Source: Parasponia andersonii (Eukaryota > Streptophyta > Magnoliopsida > Rosales > Cannabaceae). From it: a stretch of DNA of 64,000 nucleotides. A program made the translations under genes and the position numbers. Below, in pieces: positions 11,550 to 20,891 of this stretch (positions are counted from its first letter, which is position 1; each line of letters opens with the position of its first letter). The notes below the pieces were generated by a model that saw only the letters and a program-made list of their open reading frames with translations, was not told where the DNA came from and ran no database searches. The stretch spans positions 27,379-91,378 of the forward strand of contig JXTB01000516.1 in assembly GCA_002914805.1 (NCBI GenBank). Reading direction: 5' to 3'.

Positions 11550-11831
11550 GGGAAGATCAAGGGAATCTATTCCTCGGCGTCGCAATCCTCTTTGGAACTT
11601 TTAATGGTTTTCAATTATGTCTTCACGGAAGGGAAGTATAACGGCAGCACTCTTAGCATCTTGGGACATAACGTCGTCTTTACGGCCGTTAGGGAAATGC
11701 CGATTGTCGGAGAAAGCAGGCTTTTCCGGTTCGCCAGAGGATATATTCAAGTCAGGAGGACTCCTCCTTTAAACACCACTTCTGGGGACGCTATTATTCA
11801 AGAGCATGACGTCTATGTGTTGGATTATTGA
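11550..11831 (+). pseudogene. Dirigent protein, C-terminal half (copy 2), fused in frame behind integrase
   Basis: The 93 residues from [12 protein letters not shown] to HDVYVLDY and stop carry the dirigent family signature: the [10 protein letters not shown] block, the [11 protein letters not shown] strand and the FRFARGY motif that precedes the last strands. Dirigent proteins are secreted and direct the coupling of coniferyl alcohol radicals. About half of the usual 180-190 residues is present; the signal peptide and N-terminal strands are missing. The fragment begins exactly where integrase similarity stops (…TITS), and the frame stays open across the junction from 11262. Because the neighbouring DNA is internal retroelement sequence and not an LTR end, deletion or recombination after insertion is more likely than a simple insertion. 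It is probably not expressed as a working dirigent, but its second half is unusually well kept. Confidence 0.85.
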
Positions 11832-12450
11832 TTAATGGTCGATAATGATCATGATTAGTTGGTTTCGTTTTACGTTGATAATAAAACATGCATGAGTGTT
11901 CATTTGGTTGTATTTTCATTATAATCTTAGTTTGTGAGTCTGTGAGACTGATCAGGGTTTTGGTAAACACTAGAGACGAGGAGTGTTTAATTTTAGTTGA
12001 TTGACGCAATAAAATAGTGATAGGTTTTTGTTTGATGAGAGGATTAAAAAACAATTCTTAGCTAAGAATTATCGGATTTATTTTGGGACTTTGAGGCGTG
12101 CATGTTTGGTCTATTAATAGAGGAGTGAATTTTCGAGATTTATTATTTGTTTTAAAATTTTTGAATTGACGATGTTTATAAATTGGTGTCAGCGACTTAT
12201 TTCCGTACATGTTTAGCCAAGTAAAAGTAATCCAATTTATTTTCTATTCAGTCACATTAGACTGACATTAAAAAGAAAAACTTATGAATATATAGTTCAT
12301 TAATATTGATATTTTATATTTTAGTATCAATTAGCTAGATGTAGTGCAGCAAATAATTTTCTTGACAAATATATACACATTATTATAATCAAATTGTATT
12401 GTTGTTTTATTTTATTTTATTTTATTTCAATTTCAATTTTTTAATTATGG
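11756..12450 (+). repeat. Duplicated dirigent 3' end and flank, copy 2
   Basis: This is the counterpart of 380-1050. The coding end and about 600 bp of flank are collinear, including an AATAAAACATGCATGA block that may contain the polyadenylation signal of the ancestral gene. Short insertions and deletions separate the copies, which points to an old duplication. Confidence 0.8.
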
Positions 12451-14067
12451 ATTCATGTGTTTCCGTTAGTGTATTAAGCTTTTTATACTTGTAATCTGAT
12501 TTTTTCTACTTGCAACAGATATGTCATGGATTCTATTATTTATTCTATTAATTTATTTGCCATTTGCAGCCATAGACAAGTGCACAAATTGTTTTAAACA
12601 TGTCCAAACCAAAAAAGATTTGAAATGTATTTTTATGTTATCCTAGATGTTTCTTTTGATATATATATATGTGGGAATTGACTTGTAAAATATTATTACA
12701 GGTTTAAAATCATGATTTTAATCATGTGAAAATGTCTTTAAAATAGGGAAAGTATTGTCCAAATATTTTTAAAATAAAATAGCACCATTTAGATGCAAAT
12801 GAACTAGTTTTAAAAAATTATGTGCCATTTTGGACCATTTTTGTACTAATGAATTAGCATTCATATTTTACTACTTTTGAACAGGTTTTCAATGCTAATT
12901 ATTGGCTGCTAAGTACCTAAGTGATCTGTATACTTCCGAGTCATTTTAAGATCAAGTTTTCTAATTTAGTGATAGTTCTGATTTCAGTCTTATTCAAGTA
13001 GTTTGGTGCATTCCTTTAGTAAAATGTGCATCTTGAATAATAGTAATTTAGGACAGATAATTAGCACACTAATCTCCAGATGATATTGACTTTTCCCACT
13101 ATCAATTCCTAGCTAGGACATGAGGTAAGTAAAGACTTACAACTGTATCACAAGAATTACATAGGAATTGTCATTATGTGAAACTTATTCTTGAAAGTTA
13201 TGAAATGGTATGTGCATGACATATCTTGTATGAAAATTGAGAATTTCATTTTCGAGTATTTATAAATGAGTACCATTGTACTAATTTTATAAGATAAGTT
13301 TTATTGACAATTGTTAGTTTGTCAGAGCTGAGTAAGTAAGTCTGTTGATACAGACTCTCCCGTTAAAGCAGGACTTGCGGATCTTATGATGTGTCTCATT
13401 GAAGCGGGACAATATTAATGCGGTGTGGGATACCCTTTTGATGAGGAAAGGAGTTTTCAAAAGTCTCACATAATGGTCGTATCTTATTTTTACTCTTGGT
13501 TAGAATTTCTACCCAATATTATCACGACCTATCGACTTACGGGACTAGTATTGTATTAAGGAGCCTAACGATGAGTATTTTTTTTAAAGAAAATACATAA
13601 ACTCAAATGTTTAAGAAAAAAAAAATGTCCAATGGGAACTTGACGAGGTTTTAAAGCATACATAAGTATGCATAGTTTTTACTTAGTGAACTTTAGTTCA
13701 TTTTAGTCTTGTGATGTAGATGAGGGAGCATGTTTTAGTATTGAGTAGTTGGTTGTCTGGCTTGCTTTTTATCTCCATGATTATACAAATATGGAAGAGT
13801 CTGACCTGTGGACGATATTTTTGTTTGAGATATTTTTGTGTAATGTAAATACTACTACTGACGGCAAAATAGATTGGTGAAAACTTCTTTCAATTGTACA
13901 TTTAGTAAAGATATTTTTAATAAGAAATGTCATGCAGTTACTTTGTTTAAAAGTTTTGGAAAGTTTAAGTTTTTCCACCTTTTTATAAAACTAAAAATAT
14001 GATTTAAGAGAGAATAATACTTCATAGTTTGACTGTATATGACAATATAGTTAAACTAGGAGGTGTT
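12451..14067. other. Intergenic AT-rich DNA
   Basis: No gene was recognised on either strand; the only long frame (13781-13978, minus) has no family resemblance. A more GC-balanced patch at about 13320-13570 (with GTGGGATACC and GTCTCACATAATGG) has the look of LTR or promoter DNA but could not be matched within the window. Confidence 0.5.
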
Positions 14068-14530
14068 ACAGTTATCACTCCCAAATCTTTAGTTTCTTCA
14101 ATGACAATAACAATACTCTTGAACTTTAGATCTAATAATCAGAAAATCTTTTCTATGATTGCAACATTTTCTAATTTCTCACCATTTATTTTCATTTGAT
14201 TAGAAATAGCTAAAACTTTGAAAAATAATCTGAAACTAACTCAGTCTCTGTTATGTGCAGCGAATCAAACTCTCTGCTTAGAGTTTAAAGACGAACCTTC
14301 TTAACTTTATCATCTCCCTTGTAAAAGACTTGAAGTTTCTCCCATGCTTCCTTGGCGGAGGTCGCACTTGAGATTTTCTTAAACCCATCGTCATCTAAGG
14401 CTTGATAGAATAGGGGAGAGCGTTTTTGTCTCTTTTTCTTAAATCTTTTAAGTTATCATTTTGTGTTGAGGATCACTCATCTCTTAGATCTTCATAGCCT
14501 TTCTTCACAACCTCCTAAATATAACGTTCT
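14068..14530 (-). mobile_element. Ty1/copia gag (UBN2-type) fragment (fossil)
   Basis: On the minus strand the segment reads as a copia gag core: QALDDDGFKKISSATSAKEA, then WEKLQVFYKGDD, then a stretch resembling NQMKINGEKLENVAIIEKI and FKSIVIVIEETKDL. It is broken at several points. Protease, integrase and RT of the same element are not present downstream, so it is a truncated remnant. Confidence 0.75.
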
Positions 14531-15928
14531 CCGAGGAGTACTTTTTGATATGAACCCCGCCAACTTGTGACGAAACCCGAAACAAGGATGATGCCTAGGA
14601 CCGTTCTACAATCAGATTCGGATGAAAAACCTTGACCCAACACCTATAAAGAGATGTGAACCTTGGTATAAGGAAGACGCCATAATCAATAATGGAAAAC
14701 TCGATTGATAAGTCAAGGGATGAATGCCACAGAGAAATCTGATAAGTTCAAATAAGTTTTCAAAGAACCAAAGAGAAATTGCTCTTAATTTTTAATGAAT
14801 TGTAATCTGTTCTTATTGAATGAAAAGTGTACATTATATAGGACTAGGCCACGAAATTTTAATCCTAAAAAGACCATAAAAACATCTAAGGTAACTTATC
14901 AAAAATCAGAAAAGGAAAGTAGAAAAATAACCCAAATAGCTAACCTAAATTCGTCCCTAATTACATGGTAGGCAATCTGATTTTATTCTCTTAATTTTCA
15001 ACCTATTATATACCACTAAAGAAAAGGAAACAGCAACTAAATAGTTTTGGAAAACTAATAATTAAAATAGGAAAATAAGCTATGACTTGGCGTTCAAGTT
15101 TTTACATATCAGATTTCCCTTCCATATGTACCTATAGACTTTCATGAACTTGAATCAAGTTTGTTAAGGCCTTAGAAATTCGTTCATCTCCATTAATGGA
15201 CCTCCACGTGCATACCTGAACCCCAATCCCTTAAATCAATCCACTTAATGCATTTTGAAATTTTTTTGCACGTGCTCTTGTAACTGGACCAATGGGAACT
15301 TGGATAGGATCCGCATTCCATACTCTCGTGCTTTCTATGTCCTCATCACTTTCATTTTGATAGTCCAATTATCAAAGTTACTACCTTTAAGTAGTGGAAC
15401 TTAAAGAGATATTAGACTATCGGTAGCCATAGCTCTTAATAGAATAAGATTTTCATAATTTCGACTACATAGATGGATCCAAATGTCGAAAATCTTAAGA
15501 TTGACTGGTATATCGACTTAATCAACGTTAACGGTCAAAGTCAATTTTTTGGTCAAAGGTCAACATAGATCAACGACTGGGTCAACAGCTGAGTCAATTA
15601 CTCGGTCAAATAATTTTAACGGTTTGGTCAACAGGCTTAGCGGCTCGGCTTAACTGGGTGAATTGGCTTAATTTCTGGCAACAAACTTCCGGCGACACGT
15701 TCGGACTTCGACCAAGATGACTTTCGCGATAACGTGTTCGTCTCGTCGAGCTCTTCGATTTGATATACAACAATAGTAGGTTGGAAACAAATTGTCTACA
15801 CTCTCAATCTCAATAATTCTTTTCTGATATGGAAGATCAGTCAAAGCCACATTTACAGAGCATATTTAGAATTTTAAGAGATTTAAAATTTCAAGAAATC
15901 TCTCACAACCTCACTCTGATAATACTTT
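14531..15928 (-). other. Retroelement-derived DNA between copia gag and LTR
   Basis: The right part (about 15480-15925) reads on the minus strand like the leader and early gag region of a copia element. A primer-site-like TATTATCAGAG lies at about 15913-15923, next to the LTR. The left part (about 14700-15360) contains a promoter-like TATATAGG near 14836 and may be another inserted LTR fragment. Nothing coding can be supported. Confidence 0.4.
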
Positions 15929-16333
15929 GTTGGAAATAAAATAAACTTTATTACTCACTCAAATATTATTACAAGATAAAACTCTCAATTTTACTCTTCT
16001 AACTCACTTACTCACTAAAAGTTATGCTTCTTTCTCTCTTCACTTCACTCTTAAAAATTTTGCTTCTTCGCTTGATACTTTCAACATAAGGTGAGGGGGC
16101 TATTTATATTAGTTCTAAATCAACATGCACTACAAAAATAAACAAAAAAATACTAACATAATATCTAACACTCCTTTATTTTTAATCACACGCGTAGCTC
16201 ACTAAAATCTGTTCCTACAATGCACTTCAACTAGATTAAGAAATTTCTAGCAATTAGGCCTTTAATTGGACTTCTCCGTTTTGCACTTGGGCTTTGTTAT
16301 TGAGCCTGGATCAAAATAAGTTTATGATCCAAC
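15929..16333 (-). mobile_element. Copia-type LTR (fossil)
   Basis: The segment begins TGTTGGA and ends ATCCAACA, the short inverted TG...CA terminus typical of plant Ty1/copia LTRs, and is about 405 bp long. A primer-site-like sequence follows on the element's 3' side (lower coordinates), and gag remains lie further along in the same minus orientation. No partner LTR was found in the window, so age cannot be estimated. Confidence 0.65.
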
Positions 16334-17061
16334 ATAAGTGCCACCTTTCCTGATCAGGTCAATTCCATGATTTTTCTTGTCGGTTTTTTTTTTTTTTAAT
16401 TTTCAGATTTATGTGATTTTTCATATCTGGGTTTGATCAGATTTTAACGAATCTCGTTCAATCCAATCAGCCCGGTACATATGCATGATTTCTAGTTTTA
16501 GCAGCCCATTACCTCAGATCAAAATTCTGCCATGCATGATTTTCTAGAGCTCAACCTATTCTGACCTGGTCAATGGAAGAAACTAAACGACTATTTCTTT
16601 CATGGCTTGAATTCAAATCATTTGCTATATATATTTTTCGTTAAGTATTTTAAAAAAAACATTGGGTTTTTAAATGTTAGGGAAATAAAACCTTGAAGTT
16701 CTGATTATATTAAAATAAACATTACATTTTTTTCAATTTTAGCAAAAAAAAAATTATTTATATCAAATAAAACATTTGGATTACCTCCGATCAAATTACC
16801 CGTAAAATAAGCCAAATAACTCTTTTGCCGTTATTATACAAAATGGCATCACTACTGGGCGAGGCTATTCTATTAACTAGGCTGAACAGGTTGAGCTCTT
16901 GAAATCGTTTTCAGGGAAAGTAGTCAACAATCTATATATTATATTTTTTTACTTATGAAAAAGTCAAAAGCAAAAAAAGAAAGGAAAAAAATATAAACCA
17001 CGCAACTCTAAGGTAAATTTTATATTAATAAGCATCTAACACCTCTTCGAATTCTTAGATG
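16334..17061. other. Intergenic AT-rich DNA
   Basis: Nothing was recognised. The stretch contains homopolymeric T and A runs and no convincing frame. Confidence 0.6.
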
Positions 17062-17375
17062 CTATAAATACCATAAACAATCGAATAAGATACTTATAAT
17101 AAACTCTCTTTTTTTCCTAATTCTTTCACAAATAAATTTAAATAATATAATAACCAGATACCACGAGTAAATTAATAAAATATCTATAATAAATTCAATT
17201 TCCCTTAATTTGCCGCATATGTACCTAGATAACATAATAGCCAAATACCATGAGTAAGATACCGATAGTAAACTCAATTTTTTTCTCCAGCTCACCTTCA
17301 TACGTACCTAGATAATATGGTAGCCAAATATTACGAGTAACTTAATAAGATACCCTATAGTAAACTCTATTTTTA
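17062..17375. repeat. Degenerate minisatellite, about 80-bp unit, four copies
   Basis: Diverged units carry the words AAATACCATGAGTAA, AAGATACC, ATAGTAAACTCAATTTT and GTACCTAGATAATATAATAG in the same order. Successive starts lie roughly 80-90 bp apart. On the minus strand the repeat translates into recurring YSWYLAI/YICGKLREIEFIIDIL-like words, which explains an otherwise puzzling 79-residue open frame. No function is implied. Confidence 0.75.
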
Positions 17376-18063
17376 AATTTGAATCTACATAATTTAATCT
17401 TTCTATATTTTACCAAAAACTATTTACTCTTCATAATTTAATTTTCTAATCTGTATGCTTATTTTTGAATTTGAGAAATTATAAATGTTTAGTTATATTA
17501 TCACATATTATTTGAAGCAACGTGTTTGTCAAAGTTTTTATAACTGAACATAATTTAAAAAATAAAATAAAATCAACCCTTACAAAAATTTGAAAACAAA
17601 AAGTAGAGCATATCCTAAAGAAATTAATGCAAAAAAGCCTTTTTTTTTAAATTAGAAATAATATGTATAGCACAAAAATTAAAAATATTAACTTAAAAAA
17701 TAAAGAGTTGATGTAGTACCTGAGCGCATTATTAATATACCTATTTGTTTTTTTTTTTTAATTTGAAGAGCTTGACATTATGTCAGGCCCCGTAGAAACG
17801 AAAAAAAAATAATAATAAAAGTTGAAACAGGTTGTAGAAAAATTATTTTGGGACTCCGTATACCGTATTTTTCAAAACAAAATCTCTAAAATCAGTATGT
17901 CACCTAAATTCCTCAAAGTTGTGGTATTCTTGTACAAAGCCCTCTTAAAAAAGATCCATAAAAGCCCACTGAGGCCCAAATGACTCCTATCCATGTCCTT
18001 TCTCCACGGTCATAACCATCAGAGAGGCCCAAAATTGAATCGACCACAATAATGTAGAGAAGG
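17376..18063. other. Upstream region of the six-exon gene
   Basis: The stretch is AT-rich up to about 17930, then becomes more balanced with GAGGCCCA and AGGCCCAAA words (near 17971 and 18026). Those words are close to the GGCCCA/TGGGCC elements found in promoters of broadly expressed plant genes. Confidence 0.4.
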
Positions 18064-18069
18064 TATAAA
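18064..18069 (+). promoter_or_regulatory. TATA box of the six-exon gene
   Basis: TATAAA lies 63 bases before the ATG at 18132. That predicts transcription starting near 18095-18100 and a short 5' leader of about 35 nt. The placement is positional inference. Confidence 0.5.
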
Positions 18070-18131
18070 CAGTGGTAGAAGTAGAACCAGAGCCAGTTTG
18101 CGAGTGTGAGCGGGAGGAAGAAGGAAAGAAA

Positions 18132-19589
18132 ATGGGGACTCGAGAGGTGTATGAGGAGAAGCTAAGGAGAGGAAACCTTCACCACGATCCCACCATCAAT
18201 CCAGGCCTGGGTTTGCCTCGTTGCCCTCGATGTCTCTCTACTCTAAACCCTACTTCCGTATGAGTATAATCCTTTACTATTTTTTGTTAATTGTTTTTTT
18301 TTTTTTTTTATGCACATGAACTGTTTGATGAATTGCTTCTTTGAAGTTTAGGATTTTGTTTTTTTTACTGAATTTGATTTGGGTGTTTAGGTTTTGGTTC
18401 AGGATAAGGGTGAGTGGGCTATTACTTCTGTTCTACATGATGCCACTGCCGTGGTGAGTTTCTCTCTCCTTTTCTGTTCCCTTTTCCCTAATTTCCTTTT
18501 TTTTTTTAATTAATTGTTTTGAGTATAATTTGTCATCATGGAGGCTTCTACTCTGTCAACGTCCCAACTAATGAAAGTTCTGTTTTCTATGTGTTGAATT
18601 ACTAACTAGAATATAGAGCTAGGCTTTGTTTCTTAATCTAGCAATTGGGTTTTCGTTTTGTGTTGATTTACAGCATGTTTTTTATTCATAAATAGTATAA
18701 ACTTTTTCGAAACCCGGATTTCAAATTTTTTTTATTTATTTGGATTCTGGATTTTGAGATTTTATGTGGTTTGTAGGTTAGCTGGCGATTTGCATTGGGA
18801 CGTGTTTTCTACATGTTTGCAATTAGTTATGCAAGCCTCTTTGGTCCTAGGGCCTAGGGGTGCTTGAGTTTCATAGCTTGACAGCCTGCCAATTTATAGA
18901 AAATGAGCCTTAGGTAGCTTAAAGATGGACCAAGTGTGATGATGTTGTTATTTGGTCATCAAAGCTATATAGTTGTTGTAACAGACTTTGTTTTGTGGAG
19001 CGGAAACTGATAAAACTACGTTTAAATCTACTATTTGTGTGTTGTGAAAAGGAATTGTATAGGACTTAATAGTTTCTTGTTGTTTCTTTTAAATAGGCTG
19101 GGTCAGGCATTGGCGGCATGCTTAGTGCAATCCATGGAATCAATACAGGTATATCTAGGACTTGTTTGGTTATATTTTTAATTTTAGTGAAATGAGGAGT
19201 GAAGATGCTCTCAAGATGTTTTTTGAGAAAATCTCCATCATTCATTTCGCTTTTAATGACAAAAAATAAAAGTGTGTCTAAGGAAGCCCTTATTTTTCGT
19301 TTGTTTATAGAAACTACGTATTTTCGGGTAGAGTTGCTAACATGAGTTGATTGCAGGGATCCCATACCTTCAAAATCTTGTGAAGGGACCAAAGTGGCTT
19401 CCTTTCTTAGTTGGGGTACATTTCAAGCACTCTTTTATTTTCAACTCTTAATTTGAATTTCCCTCTCAATTAATCGCTTTTCCATGTGGTGTCGAGTGTT
19501 TTTTCTCATTATATTTCATTGTTTTTTTGACATTTAGCTTCCCCCTCTACTAATATTCTCCGGTGCAAGTGCTGCATTTGGAGGTATGG

Positions 19590-19633
<44 letters not shown>

Positions 19634-19895
19634 TCATCTTGGGTTTGCATACTATCAGTAGTTTATTATGATCATTGAATATGTGTATAAAGATTAGACC
19701 TGTGTAGGTTCATCTCTCTCTCTCTCTCTCTGCTTCATCTTGGGTTTACATACTAGCAGTAGTTTATTATGATCATTGTATATGTGTATAAAGATTAGAC
19801 ATGTGTAGGTTCATCTCTCTCTCTCTCTCTCTTTCTCCAGCTGGAAAACTGCTTTATTTGGGTCTACATAATAGCAAGAGTTTATTATTATCATA

Positions 19896-19932
<37 letters not shown>

Positions 19933-20713
19933 TATATGTAGTATGTAGATTAGACATATGTAGGGTCATCTTACATTATTTTGACTACTTGAAAAAGAAC
20001 TGTTCATATCACTGAAATGACCGTTAAGTCTTGAGTTTGTTTTCATTTTTGGGTCTCTCGAAGAGCCTTGAATTTTTTGGGTTCGATGTGATGTTATTTA
20101 TACAAAAATGAGATGGTTATATGCTCTAGTGAATTCTACGCATTATTTTTTTTACTTACATGATTGTTATATGCTCTTATCAAAAAATAACGGTAGATGG
20201 AACGAATTTCTTCTATAGTATATGGAAGTCGTCTCTTCTGTGGTTTTAAGTCAGATATAGCCAGGTTAAATGCTAAAACCTTCTGGGACTTGCATCAAAA
20301 GAGAATTGGGTTGAACAGGATTCATTGCTTTGTGGAATTGATCATTTTCTTCTTTCATCAATGACACATAGGTTCCAATTATTTAGTTGACTCCTCTAGG
20401 TGAAGCTTTGGTTGATCAAATGCCCTACCATTATTTGCTTGTGCACAATTGTTTTTGTCTTGTCTGATGAAGACTTTGGATATGTCAATATCTCAACTGG
20501 TTGTTTACATGTGGGTTATACACTTTATGAGGCTCCACTTAATTTTGCTGACTACTACGTTTACCTGTAGGTTATGCGCTTCCAAGATTTGCTCAACTCA
20601 CTGTTACTTCCTACTATGCTGCCTCAAGTGCCTCACATTATGGGATATCACTGCTCACTCGACATATTGAAGAGTCTCATACTTCTCGCACTCAGCAAGA
20701 AAAACTCAGATGA
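18132..20713 (+). CDS. Small conserved-looking protein of unknown function, six exons, 162 aa
   Basis: Six exons join cleanly at GT-AG borders: 18132-18257, 18391-18453, 19097-19148, 19357-19415, 19538-19583 and 20571-20713 (489 nt including TGA). The start ATG gives MGTREVYEEKLRRGNLHHDP; a CPRC motif (residues 31-34) follows. The middle has glycine-rich hydrophobic words (AGSGIGGMLSAIHGINTG at about 64-81; LPPLLIFSGASAAFGGYALP at about 101-120), which could be one or two membrane-associated segments. The tail SHYGISLLTRHIEES ends hydrophilic. I recall similar short proteins across land plants but cannot name one or assign a function. The even exon structure, phase-consistent junctions and absence of internal stops mark it as a real gene. 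The TATA box at 18064 and AATAAA at 20886 bracket it. The exact membrane topology is inference. Confidence 0.88.
19590..19972 (+). repeat. Three-unit minisatellite alternating with (CT)n in intron 5
   Basis: Units of roughly 100-120 bp each start after a CT tract (19590-19628, 19714-19731, 19814-19832). They share TTGGGTTTACATACTAGCAG, TTTATTATGATCATTG and AAGATTAGACATGTGTAGG. The third is longer, more diverged, and carries a (TA)n tract at about 19901-19931. Units 1 and 2 are nearly identical, so length polymorphism is likely. The array lies wholly in the 987-bp intron 5 of the six-exon gene. Confidence 0.9.
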
Positions 20714-20885
20714 TTTCTTGCATATGGACATATTATATAGGATCTACAGTCTACTCTATACCTTCGAGTTTTGTAAGTAGTGTTACATATGTCGTTGTAG
20801 ACATATGAGCTATAGGCAGTTTGAAATTCTTCACTTTTTCTTTTGAAACGACATACAGTCTTTGAATAATATATTTTTGTTGGTG

Positions 20886-20891
20886 AATAAA
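20886..20891 (+). terminator. Polyadenylation signal of the six-exon gene
   Basis: AATAAA lies 173 bases after the TGA stop, within T-rich sequence, a plausible plant 3'-end signal. An AATAAT variant lies slightly upstream near 20865. Which one is used cannot be told from sequence. Confidence 0.4.
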
